From contig OU612072.1 in NCBI GenBank assembly GCA_914767715.1, forward strand, positions 19,468,001-19,532,000: 64,000 nucleotides of DNA, in the 5' to 3' direction. The stretch is from Membranipora membranacea. Taxonomy: Eukaryota; Bryozoa; Gymnolaemata; Cheilostomatida; Membraniporidae. Every line of letters starts with the position of its first letter. Within the stretch, counting starts at the first letter, position 1. Of the stretch, positions 20,967 through 33,133 are shown piece by piece. The notes below the pieces were generated by a model. It had not been told where the DNA came from, searched no databases, and saw nothing but the letters and a program-made list of their open reading frames with translations. Made by a program: the position numbers and the translations under genes.

Positions 20967-23371
20967 CTGGACTATGTATTTACCACTCATACCAGCTGTG
21001 GTAGGGTAAAGCTCACAATGTGACACAGTATTGTCATACTTTCTGTTGAGGTCCACCTTTCGTAATAAAAAACAGTCATCATTTCGCAGCCTACATACTT
21101 TAAGTTTTCTTTAAGATATGACCGTATACTCCTTACTGAGCAAATAACTGGACACCTTGGTTAACATGAGTTATTCACCAACCCCTACGGTATCAAGTGA
21201 GAAACTTTAGTTGTCCTTATAGACATATCAAAAATGGATGAACTAGTGATATTAACAACATTGAACACCATTGAGAATGTGAACTGAGAGAATGTAGTTG
21301 TCTCAAAATATATCACATATACATAAGAATTTATATGGCATGTTCCCTTGAAAAAACCTTGTTATAATTCGTATTTTTGAACGAATTGTCAAGCACTTTT
21401 GCCATAAAATCATTATTATGTATGATAACCTTAAGTTTTTTATATCAATATTAGAATGACTTATAAATTATGCAGCATGAAATTTATATTCAACAAAAAC
21501 TGATATATTTTCATATTGTCAACCTTAAAGTATGACTATGAGACCATCGAGTAACTCTCTGTTGTATTTGATGAATAGGTTGAACAATGGTGCATTGATA
21601 TAGTATCATAACTTGGTGTTTAGTTACATACCGGAGTTGAGAGTACTATATCTTGATTCTTCCTTCCATCGGTGAATTCATTGAGTGCATCATCTGTTAC
21701 ATGTTCATAATCCTTACCAAACAGCTCATGGTTCCTTGGTACGAAACCGCCATAACCTAGAAAAGAAATGTCTCATACCAACAGCTTGTTTGAGGGACAA
21801 ACTGAGGTTGTAACATTATAGGAACTGGGCGTCGGATATATGCTGTGAAAATGAATAGAATTTTGACAACTATCATCCTTTATTATGCCAATCCTTCTGT
21901 TCAACTTCATCAAAGTATGTACGGGATAGTTTTGTTTATATCTATCTGGTTATTCCTCCAATAAGCAATCGCTTTCCTCAATGTCTGTACTAGAACTTGG
22001 GCAAGCCAACCAAAGTGGTCAAGTGGACCCGTTTAATGTGCCCCCTCCAGTGCAGCTGGCTTGTGCGGGGTAGTTACCCTATACACTTTGCACACAGGCT
22101 ACTCCTTTTTGAAGAGACAGAGGGGATATTTATACTGCTTGCAAGCACGCTGTAGATCTTTTTAATTTATAGTCCTGATCCACAAAGACCTGGTTAGGAA
22201 GAATGGCTTGCCAGCCCGAGGAATCAACTGGATCATTTGACTCTTAACCGTCAGACCACTCCTGACTCCATATGTGAAGGTGACTTATAAGAAGATATAA
22301 TGATAGACACGGCCTAGTTCTGAATAGATAGTGTGTGACTTTATATCTATAGACAACACTTATTCTAAATGGTTAGATAGTGACTTGCAAATGTAAATAT
22401 TGATCACAGAGATTATGTGTTTGAAATGGATCATAAGCAGATTTAAGTATGCGGCGACTAATAAGTGTGTGTTGACTTATAAGTGTTTGGTGACTCTATT
22501 GTGGGGTTATGAGGGGTCAATACCTGCTATAAATCGCATATGAGGACTCTCATTAGACATCTTCAAGACACTGAGTGGTGGCATGTGTCTGTTAGGAGAT
22601 TCATAAGGCAATATCTTGTCTGGCCTGCTGTGGAGGCATTCTGTTTCTCGTTTTAAGTGGCTATAATATAGACATTTACACTTTGTACAGTTTTCGCAAA
22701 ACACCAAATCTCACCACGGGCACAATAACTATTCTACCTATGAATGTCTGTCATCTGGACTACCATTCCAAGAAATTATTGTAGGCTACCTGGTACTAAA
22801 TCCTCTGCTTTTTAGATATCATGCTTCTTTGGGGTGAAAAGCCAAAAAGTGTGAAGACCGGAGGAAGCTTGGCACAGATTAGAACATTCATGTTTTCAAG
22901 TTTGTAGAATAAATTGGTCAGAGACTTGCGCTACCGTTGAAATTTCATAACCACAAAACACGCTAGAGTTCATATTGATTCCAATCCACATTTTTCTATT
23001 CAATACTGTATTGTAGTATTGTATCAAAATGATGACTTGATATACTGTTGCATGTATATCTCTGACCAATAGAAAATGAACTAGTTCACTTAGCATGAGT
23101 ACCATCACAAGATTTTGGTGTGACGTTCAATTTGACTAATTAGGGGACGGGTACAGGTTAGGTAATCGTCCTAAATCGACTCACATGATCAGAGATACAC
23201 ATAATAATAGTGTAGTCTTGATGTTTGCGTGGTAGTGTATTGAATTATGTACACTCACAGGCAATTCTATGTTCTTGAGATTCAGGGGAAGTTGATCGCC
23301 ACTTTGAAGACAGTTCAGGGCAATGAGACGATCATGTTTTAGCCGTTTTATCCTCTGTGAGTTTTCGAGTT
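20967..23371 (-). CDS. cytoplasmic-tail exons of the receptor gene, unit 2
   Basis: Minus-strand candidate exons in transcript order. (4) 23259-23371, 113 nt, acceptor ATCACAG, donor CCT/GTGAGT, open as LENSQRIKRLKHDRLIALNC. (5) 22524-22660, or to 22680 if the upstream AAAG acceptor is used, donor GCAG/GTATTG, containing HLKRETECLHSRPDKILPYE and NESPHMRFIA. (6) 21632-21756, YGGFVPRNHELFGKDYEH with donor GTATGT. (7) 20967-21056, VDLNRKYDNTVSHCELYP, donor CAG/GTAAAT. Exon 3 ends in phase 1, which fits exon 4. Exon 4 ends in phase 0, which fits the longer form of exon 5. Exons 5, 6 and 7 then join in phase. Several tyrosines (PYESP, DYEHV, KYDNT) suggest docking sites. No terminal exon like 142-237 follows; the RTE LINE starts about 80 bases further on. 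Without splicing at exon 7, a stop comes 8 codons later. Confidence 0.55.
22000..22270 (-). mobile_element. tRNA-derived SINE-like repeat A, unit 2
   Basis: Counterpart of 2800-3069 with the same A-box-like (GTCAGGAGTGGTCTGACGG) and B-box-like (GTTGATTCC) stretches on the minus strand and a shared body. It is in the intron between tail exons 5 and 6. Confidence 0.45.
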
Positions 23372-24339
23372 CTGTGATTGCATTAAATGTACATTCGGCA
23401 AACGTTTGTCGCAGTTATTCTCAATGCTTGGCAATTGATGTTTTTTAAATACAGAAAAATGCTAGAGCGTAAATGATTCCAATAAAAAATTGTCATTCAT
23501 GCTCAACATCATAGTCCTAATTGTGAAAGTCTCCGCATGACATCGTATCATAATTTTAATCAAATCAAAGCAGAACTAATTGTCTTGTGATCAGGACATA
23601 AATATTCTCCAGAGAAGTCGGTACGAAAAAATAAAGATAAAGGAAAACTAATCCTCTATTTCGATCATTAATTGATGCTAGGGGTCTGTTTTGATATGGA
23701 TTTTTTGTATATCCACACCACTTTACATCAATCTAACATCAGATTGATGTCTGCTTGCCCGCTGGGTTATGACAATCTTGATGATATACAAATATAATTA
23801 ATTATAAACCATCTTCGGCAGCAAAAGCCATTGGTTCCCGACACAATATATTTATGCAATAAAATACAGGATGTAATATTCAATTTCATCTCCTCCAACC
23901 AATTTCTAAAGATTGGTCTTTGTCTCTCAAATCTGTTCTAATTTTCCTGGCCTAGTCTTATTTTCAATTGTATCTCCTTTTTCATACTCTGAAACCACCT
24001 AACACCTGCACCTTCATAATGCAGTTCTTCATATCGACAACACCAAAATCAGGCATCATTGCCGCTATTATTTGGTGCGTATATTGAAATCCCACAATAT
24101 TTTTGATCCTTTATTTTCAACCCTCAACTCTGCACTGTGATCCTATCAGTTATTTTCTCTCTCGAAGCTGAGCATATCATACATTTCCAATATACAATTG
24201 TACATCTCTATGTCCCTGTTCTTCCTCGACTTTCACTCAATAATTCATCCTGTTTTCTCTGCATTCACCCTTTTAATGCTAATCTAAATGTGCTTGATTC
24301 TAAGTCATCCACTCACTTCAGGTACTGACTGTGTTTTTT

Positions 24340-24700
24340 ATCCTTCCAATCTGTTTGTCCTGTTGTTCTGCTTTGCATCCATGTTGTCTAATCCTTTACA
24401 CGGTACCAAGTCATATTCTAAATGTCATTTTCCAACCCTGCCATTTTCTCACCTCTTGTTATCCCACCAAGCTATTTTCCCTTGAAGCAATTTTCCCATC
24501 ATACCATTTTTCACCAGAACCTTTTCTCACCAATGCATTTCCCCACACATTCATTTTTCCACAAGGATGCTTTCCATCGAATCCATTTTAACAACACAAA
24601 GTTTTTCCACTTAGCTGTTTTCCACTGTACCCACTGTGTCATTTTCCAAAAAAAAGACAGTTTCCGACCAAGCGAGTTTCCCGTTTGGCCTTTTCCAACA
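24340..24700. repeat. degenerate pyrimidine-rich tract, unit 2
   Basis: Same TTTTCC-motif tract as at 5140-5560, with an additional segment containing CCCTTGAAGCAATTTTCCCA near 24478 that unit 1 lacks. Open frames here follow from the base bias. Confidence 0.45.
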
Positions 24701-25444
24701 ATTCCTATCTTAAAATGCCAAGCCATTAACTCAATGCTGGTAGCTTTTTCTCTTCTTTTCTAAGTTTGACTTTGATATTTGATGTGTGACGACCTCATAA
24801 ACTAAATACCAGCAGAAATAGCTCCAATTCCAAAATTCACAATCTCAACTTGAATCTAGTAAGACAAAACTTGGGTGATACTTGAGGGAAAATCATACCA
24901 GCTACAAGGGAAAATCATGTTTTTACCAGTGTATACCAACAGCTCATATGTAAGCAACAAATTGTGCCGGTTATGTCATGTTATAGATATGTAAACGCTT
25001 TAGCTAATCAGCATGAGACATGAAAACCAGTCATGTCTATAAGAATTCTACATGCGCTGTCTCAACATAACAAAAAAAGTGCATCAAGGGAATCTGTTGT
25101 TTTGGTTTAGTTTATTCCTATTATTTAGGTATTAGCCCACTTAATAATTGTGTTAAAAGTTCAATCTTCATGGATCAGTCTGATAGTTGGGACTGGATTG
25201 GTGGCTTATAATCCAACCCACTACTGTACACATATTCATATCAAATCTGAAGTCGTTTTTCCTGTCCCAAAACTTGAAGAAGGAAATAGTATACAAAATC
25301 TACATCAATGCTAACCAAGGACATTTAGTTCTGATTTAATTAATCCCAGCACAACCAATTTAAATGATTTTATACTGAATTTGCTTCTTGTAGGTGAACC
25401 AAAAGAAAAATTCTAAATCAAATGACAACAGACTTTTAATTGTA

Positions 25445-25461
25445 ATATATATATATATATT
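25445..25461. repeat. TA microsatellite, unit 2 allele
   Basis: Short TA run ending directly in TTAACTTAGTTAG. The flanking ACCATTCTACACAC seen in units 1 and 3 is missing, so a deletion has removed the right flank. Confidence 0.65.
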
Positions 25462-26156
25462 AACTTAGTTAGAAAAAAGCGAAAGTTAGGAACTCATTGC
25501 GCTGGGCCAGCGATTTCTGGTCCCAGAACAATAACTATGACCCAACAATATCTAGGAAATTGAATCAGCTGTTAGAATTCTATATTTGTCGGATTGGAGT
25601 GAATATTTTGAGTATTAAACAGTAGCAGAAATTTCTCACCATTCTCACCTAGCCGCCTGTATCCTTAACGGGTAGCCGTTCTGCTAGCTCCTAGTTCAAT
25701 TCAAGAATGCCATCTGACCCTGTTGTCTAAATCCTCTTGCTCCAAATACCAACAGATTATTGTATTGGGATGTTTTCTTGAACTGCAAATTTAATGGCCT
25801 ATACATGAATTATCGAATCAATATTATCTCCTGTTTGGTTATGCAGCAACCTGCTGGTGTAAATTGTCAAGTGTCTTATCAGTATCAATTAAAAGTTTGA
25901 CAAATAGTTTAAATTTCTTGCATCAGGTCAGACTCGTGCTAAAAGAATGAATAAGGTTTTGTGACATCACTCAGATTGCTGCAGAATTCATATTATCATC
26001 ACCTTAGTCATATTCTCATTACCTCAGAGAAGCAAATCAAAGCAGGACACATTTTCTCTCTCGTTATTTTTTCTCTCTGCGCATTTAATCAGCAAAATGT
26101 AGCCAGAGTTTTATTTACAAAGTTTATCGGCTATCAATTCATCTTCACTGACTTAC

Positions 26157-26351
26157 GTGGCAGAGGTAGTATATATTATATTCAGAGTACTGACTTTTCA
26201 AGAGGACATGTCAGTTAAATGTTTTATTATACTTGTTTTACTATTATTACCTATGTATTATTGGAATCATCTTTGTAAGAAAAGGCGACTGAAATTAATT
26301 GTGACAATTTTCTTTATATATTTTACGTTAATTTTCACTGTAGAAACCTGA
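26157..26351 (+). other. short hydrophobic plus-strand frame (unit 2)
   Basis: A frame including CFIILVLLLLPMYYWNHLCK followed by a second hydrophobic run (LKLIVTIFFIYFTLIF). It is conserved in unit 3 at 44393-44587 with a few substitutions and deleted in unit 1. It could be a signal-anchor exon of the unidentified plus-strand gene, but its donor phase does not fit the next exon (26602), so the link is unproven. Confidence 0.25.
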
Positions 26352-26601
26352 TGGAACAACTAGTGTGCCTCACACACTTATTAGATCGAGAAGTGACCTA
26401 ACCAGTCATCATTTGTGGAATCCTAACTTTTTTTGATAGAATAACAGATTGTTCACATCCTTTAGTTCTTGACCTTTTGTTGACTCATCACCGCTTCCGA
26501 GTTAGCAAGCAGCTGGTATCATCCTGAGTAGAACTTGTAACTGCAAGAAGTTAATACATTATTTTACAAAATCGATGAAGGATCTTGCTTGAGATTCCCA
26601 G

Positions 26602-26746
26602 GTAATGGCATACCTCAAGAAATGCAAGCTAGTGGATTGCCTGCAGAATATGTATTTCAATTGACTTCAACCAGCCACAGCAATGTGATCAGAAAACCCA
26701 AGTTTGCTTTGTGTGGAAATAGCTTCCACAATTATACGAATGAAAT
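26602..26746 (+). pseudogene. exon of the unidentified plus-strand gene, unit 2 (downstream exons deleted)
   Basis: Exon between acceptor GAGATTCCCAG and donor GAAAT/GTAAGT, including EMQASGLPAEYVFQLTSTSH and IRKPKFALCGNSFHN. It is 3 nt shorter than the unit 3 copy, an in-frame loss. The two last exons present in units 1 and 3 fall in the 1.25-kb segment missing from unit 2, so this copy cannot make the same C-terminus. Confidence 0.35.
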
Positions 26747-26901
26747 GTAAGTTCATAACACAGAGGTAAACAACTGACAGTTTCTCTACCTTACAAGTTG
26801 ATCATAATGGTGAAATGGCCATTTGATGTAAACTTTACCAAGTTTGGATCAGAAGGTATTGATTCTTGTTTGCATCAAAAGCAACAACATAAGCTGCTAG
26901 C

Positions 26902-27319
26902 ATCACAGTGAATTAAAACGCTATGGTTAACATATATCATTTTTTCTTTCCAGTATTTCCAGTCCTGCTCATGGTAGGCACACCAAATTTTGACCAACTT
27001 TGCTATGCCACTCACTCTTGAAGGGGATTTATTTGAATAATGAACAAACTATGGAAAACATATCTTATGACTAATTTTTTTATTTTTCCTGGTTTTAGGG
27101 CTGCGCCAATACCAAAATCTTGTTCTGCTCATACTGTGCAGGTCGCTCAAAATCCATTGAACATTGCTCATACACTATTGAAAGTTAAATTCAATAACCA
27201 GCAAATTAGGAATAAGCCTCATTTCGATTTCCTTTCAAAATTTTATGCCAAAGGGAAAAAATATGTTTTGCGGTGCTCAGCCCTAATCTGGGGGGAAATC
27301 GCATTTAATTCACTGTGAT
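26902..27319. mobile_element. 418-bp TIR element (MITE-like), unit 2 only
   Basis: Units 1 and 3 read GCTAGC/ATGCGATG without interruption, while unit 2 has 418 extra bases. The ends are perfect 16-bp inverted repeats (ATCACAGTGAATTAAA and its complement). No target-site duplication is needed to explain the empty site, unless a 2-bp AT is involved. No transposase is encoded. The superfamily is undecided. Confidence 0.65.
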
Positions 27320-28060
27320 ATGCGATGATGCGATCCTCCAGAGCTCCGAAATAGCTTGGATTAAAGTATTTCGATTCGATTTATCAGAGCAACGTCAAAA
27401 GATAGCATTCTGGGAAATTTTTGTCAAATTTACTCGTTTGGTTGTTGAGCGGTCATTTCTGTTAAGCAATTGTGACATCAAATGCAATATCTGTTTGGCT
27501 GCGAAAAGCATAGACTGGATTCGGGCAAGATTCCAACTTTTCAGAAAAAAGCTCACTAAAAATGAGGATTTCTCCAAAAAATATTGATACCAAATGCACA
27601 TCACTTAGTGCTTCAATGATAATGAAATCTGTAAGCAAGTGCTTCCTGCTTAACCCTGTGAGATATTGGTAAATTCAATCAAGGAGTGGCTTCAATAAGG
27701 CACATAAGAGGTATGAAGATCGCAAGTAATGACATCCTCACACATTCTTGGGTCATATGGAACTGGTACAACACTGGCAATAAATTACAACAATGAATGG
27801 CTTACAGGTATCAGTGAACTTTAGTTCAATGCAAGTATACTGTGTATGAACATGTATATCAGTTGTATTTTAGTTTACGATGAGGAGTAAGACTTATTTA
27901 TGAATAAACAGCTTTATATTAATCTCCAAAACATGATCAAAAGGCTCATCATTTGACAAATAGGCTCAGCACTAGATTCTTGTCGATGCGCAGATCTTAC
28001 ATCATGTCGTATATCATAAGATGATAAATTTTTGTCGCTGAACTGTGCAAGTGAGCCCGG

Positions 28061-28275
28061 TTGAGATTGGTGAGAGGGTCGATCTACCTCTGCGCGTCCA
28101 AAACAAGATGTGTCATTTTTCTTAAAGCAAAACAGACATTATTGAGGTTTGGTCACAGAATGGCTTCTCATGTGCTGTGTATAGCAATAGCAGGCAAATT
28201 TGCAAGTCAGTTTACCCCTGTATTGAGCTTCTTATGGGTCATAGAGGGTTGCAGTTAGACGGGAATTGGTGCTGC
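28061..28275 (+). pseudogene. unassigned decayed coding-like segment, unit 2
   Basis: Counterpart of 8858-9080 and 47129-47362. The C-terminal part is open here (FSCAVYSNSRQICKSVYPCI), but the frame is closed upstream by a TAA in the CATTTTTCTTAAAGC stretch. Confidence 0.25.
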
Positions 28276-29459
28276 TAGTACACGTTTTTTGGTTAGTTCG
28301 TTTAAGACTACAATGATTGTTTGTAGTTAGCACAAAGCAGTCTAGTAATTTTAGATATTAGTACAAAGCTGCTTTCCAATTGATAGATGATTATGATACC
28401 ATGGAATTGCTTGCATGGAATTTGTTGTTATTGAACCCTCCTTGCTATAAACATCACCATGGTAGTTCCGTTGCTCGTAAAGAGTTGATCATTTTTGTTC
28501 ATCTCTCATCTAAACAAAACTTCCTGTCCAGTGGTACAAATTACGGCTCTGTAGGACCAGTTTGAGAGTATTTGTATTCAGATATATATGAAAGAAGTCT
28601 ATGTTTACACTTTTTTTGTGTTTCAACACTTCCACAATCATTTTTGTTATTGCTGGGTGGCTGTAGATTGTATAGATAGATCAGTAATCTACACCCTCTA
28701 GATTTTGAGATATATCAATTATTTATAAACCCTGGTCATTTTTAGGAATTTCAATAACAGTAGCTAACCAGAGGGATTATATACCTAATTGTATTGATGA
28801 CATACAAAGGGCTAAAAGGTAATACTTCTTTCTCTGGGACGAACCATTCTGGGCGTAGATAGTTTTCTTTTTTCTCACTTTGGTCACATGTTCATCACCT
28901 CTAGATCAATGGGAGAATGACATTTCAAGCTCTGACAATTTAGCATCAGTCTTGATATTTTTGATTTCAAATGATTTCCACTCAGAATGGGTTATAAGTG
29001 AGCTGAACCCTTGGTGTTTAAGTGTACCTCACTTAGTCCATGAGCTGATACAGTTCAAAAAACCAACCCTAGAAGAAAATCTGAAGCACCAGATATGATC
29101 TAAGTTTGCTGCTTTATCATAATCAGTTATGTCGGATCATCAATATTGTTGCAGTGTATGTGAAAACTTATCTTTAGCATTACATTCTACTGAGTAGTAA
29201 CTAATGCGCCATTATAATCTTCATTGGAAATGTTTGCTTACAAAGGCTGTGATTGGGCAATAATACCACGTGATTAGTATTCATGATGGCTGCGGTGAAC
29301 AGATGCATTCTGCATTGTCTTCCTCTTCTTAATAGTAATCCTAGTTTTATCAGCCTATCACCTTCCTGCTTTTCCACAACTATTGAGTATACTTCTAAGT
29401 ACATAAAACTAAATCTTCAAACATATAAAAGCATATCAGACTCTCTTAACACTTAATTA

Positions 29460-30991
29460 ATGACTATCACTTCTCTCATCATGATAATAATGATCTACTG
29501 TACTACACTAGTACAACCAGCAGCAGTACCACCACTGATTTCAACCCCATCCACATCATCTGCAGCAGATATACTTGTCATCCCTGATATTGTCTGCCAC
29601 CTCCAGTGCTATAAGAAGTTTTGTCACAAGAAAACTCTGACACAAGCTAGGAAAAGAAAGGTAGGTTTTTGTATGTGTGCAGAGTCACTCACAACTAGTG
29701 TGTGAGTGAGTGACAAACCACTTTAACCCTTGGAACTTGTACAGAAAATGAGATCCAATGATAGTGGAGAGAAGCATTGATAGAAAGCAGTTAATATTTT
29801 CAATTTGCATAAGCCCTAAGGACCTGTCCTGTGTGTCTATTATATTATTAAGAAAACCCGCCAAGAATATTCAGTAGTATTTAGTTTTACATAGTTTAGC
29901 TACCTCTCATCATCGCTCTCATCCGCTATTGATTTGTGTTGTGTTTGTATGAATAATATAATATGTTTGTGCGGGCATCAACATCATCTGATGATGAGCC
30001 AGATCAGCATGGCGACCAACAAGAGCGGCCACGAGTGCGGAGAGGAAAGTCCACGACGGTGTTGCCGCCCCAGTGTATTATCTGTAAGAAGGACACGAAA
30101 AGAGTTGAGAAGGGAGGTAAATGGATTCATGAAAAGCTCTGACTAACACAGTCTAAAACCGCAGGTAAGTAGAAACTGTGACAAGTAGGGTTACACATCT
30201 GATCCATTCACATAAATAACTAACTAACACATTGCATCCACATGCCTACCGCCAGATAATCAATGCTTTGCGATATACTGTAATGACAATTATGGAATGG
30301 TTATAACCGACGCTACTCGATCTACTTTGATATTTATATATTTATGATTGATGCAGGGATCAATCACATATAACTTCCCAATTCACCGATTGTTATATTC
30401 CAAACAATAGAGTACTGTTGTGTGCAAAAACACCATACCCTTCTACAATCCCGTGATTTGCTGTAGCGCATTGAAGGAATGTACCGGTACATGGTTGGCT
30501 CGTCACTGATGAGGAGCTACGACCAACTTGGAGGACGAAGCCTGTGCCCCCTCAGGATATATTTAAGGTAGGCGTAAATACTTATTATTGATATATTATG
30601 TGATTTTATATATTAGGGCATGTTACATTATTTTCAGTGATGCGCGATTATTTCATACAATAGAAAGCAACACATTACATGTGTATCAAATTTAGAGGCC
30701 AGATAGAGTATTTGGCCACAAAAGCGCAACCTGATTGCTGTTACTGTGTTTTTAGACGGCTAACTCATTGAGTAGAGCATTAACATCATTCAGCTTTACA
30801 ATTGTAATTGTAATCGATTGTATTTGTTTCAGACTGTTTACTGCTACTGCAAAAAGAGTAATTGCCAGGGAAAGAACTGCAGCTGCCGTGGAAAGAGCCT
30901 GCCATGTACCGACCTTTGTTCCTGTCAGGCAAGTTGTGAAAACAAAGACCAGCACGTTGCACCAGATGATGATGATGAGGACTCTGATTAG
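29460..30991 (+). pseudogene. CXC-type Cys-rich gene relic, unit 2
   Basis: Exon-like segments: (a) 29460-29660 (DIVCHLQCYKKFCHKKTL); (b) about 29970-30165, with an intact DDEPDQHGDQQERP stretch and CIICKKD, but with a TGA in place of the Ser codon after EKL; (c) ending at about 30569 (EELRPTWRTKP), with a TGA just upstream in frame; (d) 30833-30991 (YCYCKKSNCQGKNCSC, then CTDLCSCQASCEN and DDDDEDSD, closed by TAG). The damage differs from that in unit 1, so the copies decayed separately after duplication. Segment (d), the CXC repeat, is intact. Confidence 0.5.
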
Positions 30992-31382
30992 ACCAAGGTA
31001 TGTTGTAGTAGTTATCGGTGTGATGAGTTATATTTCTGTTATGGTTTTCAATAAATCCTGCGTCGGCAATGTGAGAAAATTAGCTTCAACCTTGATGCAA
31101 AGAGAAACTACCAGTGGTGGTGGTACAGTGATTGAGGGAAAAATCCACCAAGTTCCTAACATGTGTTAGGGGTTTGTGACACGCCCTCATCAGCAGCATG
31201 GTTTTGGCAGCAGCTATCAGCTAAGGATTTTGGGCTAGCTTAAATTGGCTTTGGCTATTTTGTTTACCCTATAGGAGTTTAATTTAACTAGAGTTTAATT
31301 TCGCTATCTGGACCTGGTTCTAAATTTCACTAGTACTAAATTTCGCTAGTAGGCTTACTAGTGAAAATTGAAAAAGAATGTC

Positions 31383-31492
31383 CAAGCTGGGATTCTAACC
31401 CAGGGCATAACGCTCCTTCTGATTGCAAGGCAGACACTCAGACCCACTGATATATGTTCATATCAATGCTTAGACCACTACACCACACTAAC
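31383..31492 (-). other. tRNA-like sequence with enlarged D region, unit 2
   Basis: Same structure as 12137-12246. The B-box is mutated here (GGGTTAGAATCCC instead of GGGTTCGAATCCC), which should weaken any pol III use and speaks against a conserved tRNA gene. Confidence 0.45.
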
Positions 31493-31555
31493 TTGCATGT
31501 GTGGGTAAGGTGTATTCCTGTATGATTGTACATTGTTTATGAAACTATGGTGAGT

Positions 31556-31796
31556 GAGTTTAATTGAGGATACACTAAATTCCGCTGCTTAGGCAATAAC
31601 ACAAAAAGCGAATCCTTAATGCCGCGAAAACAACTCCATAATAGCTGCGCCAGTTTGCTCTCTGTTTGCAGGCAGGTCGGAGCACACCTGGAGGCCAACC
31701 AATCACCAGTAGAAGATGGATTGCATTGGGATTCGAACTCATGATATTCAACACTTGCGTGTCCGGCGCTCTAACCAACTGAGCCACCTCCTACTC
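31556..31796 (-). mobile_element. tRNA-derived SINE B, unit 2
   Basis: Counterpart of 12310-12550, with A box TGGCTCAGTTGGTTAGAGC and B box GAGTTCGAATCCC on the minus strand and only scattered substitutions. Confidence 0.6.
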
Positions 31797-32789
31797 CTTC
31801 TAGTTCATCTTCCATCTACTGCATGCCTCCCTCATAGTCTGAGTAAGTTTTCACTAATTTTCTTCCCGTTATTGCATGTATTATTATTTATTACGTTATG
31901 TTTGTTTGTGGATATTTATTAAGAGCAATTACAGAGACATCTAGCACAGAGCATGGTTGACATTAAAAGGAAATAGCCACTGCATTGTGGTAATCACAGT
32001 AGACAATGGAATACGACCTCACATCCTGTGATGTCCGGTAGCAGACAGATAATGATAAGTGTTATCATTATAGGCACGGCATATATAAAATCACCTAATT
32101 TAATTTAATCCCAGATTCCTAATCTCGAAATGCCTCATCACCTGAGATTGACAGTGATAAAGTGCTGGACTTAATCACTGTTGTTTACATTCCAAATGTT
32201 TATTTTAAATGTATTGTCAGGAATGATTGTTAACGTAAAGATTGTCTGATTAACATGTTGTTAAAGATTGAGAAATGGGCACTGGCATTTTTGTTAAAGA
32301 TTGAGAAATGGGCACTGGCATTGATGATGCTTTGGCCTTGTCTTTGGGAAGGGGCAGTAATAATCCCTGGGTAAAAAATAAAGGCGTCAAAACAATGAGT
32401 AGTTAAAACGGACGATTGATGTTGAGAGATTTCAACAAAGAGTTGAGGGTCATATTTTGACTTATCAACTTGACTAGTGTATTATTGCCGAATGGAGAGA
32501 GAAAATCAGTGTAAGGTCCTATATTGGGACATACTCAAGATCCGATAAGGTTTTGTTGCCTGTATTTTTTTAACACTTGAGCACTTGAACTCTTAAAAAA
32601 ACAAAAGAAAACGAATAGCAAATTAATTCTCTATTAACATAAAGAACATCCTTAGAATGATGACCCTTGCAAGGGCTAAAAAAAATAGCCAACATTGTTA
32701 TGACAATTTCGCACAGCTACTTATATTATGTGCCCAAACCAAAGTCTGAGATGAAAGAATTTGACTGGTCCTAACACGACTGTTCATAT

Positions 32790-33133
32790 CAGTGACATGT
32801 GCAGTAGGGTCGAAGGCGGAAGCTCAACTTGTTGCTTAATTTGTGTTATCCGCCTGGTTGGCTGTTGATCTCGTCGCTGGGTTGTCTGCTGGTTAGGTTG
32901 CTGATCTTGCTATTGGGTTGGTTGCTAAATTTGTTGTTGGATGGGCTGCTCATGTGCTGGGTAAAATAGTTGCAGTTAAACTTCATCTGTGTCAGAGACA
33001 ATTACCTGGTCTTGCCTCTCAGGCTGTGTTGGTGTGTCATGTGGTTGAGGCGTCGTACGTCCGTCCGTCTCAGGTGTCATTGTTTTCAACCCAGTTCTAT
33101 TTTCCGTTCTTCGTTTGCGCTGTTAATTTGTAC
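32790..33133 (-). pseudogene. in-frame Gln/Pro-rich tail relic, unit 2
   Basis: The frame after the exon 3 TAA (33123-33125) again reads charged, then TPQPHDTPTQPERQDQ and PIQQQI*QPTQ*QDQQPNQQ, with stops at the same places as in unit 1. One extra base near 32815 shifts the frame only at the far end. Confidence 0.3.
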
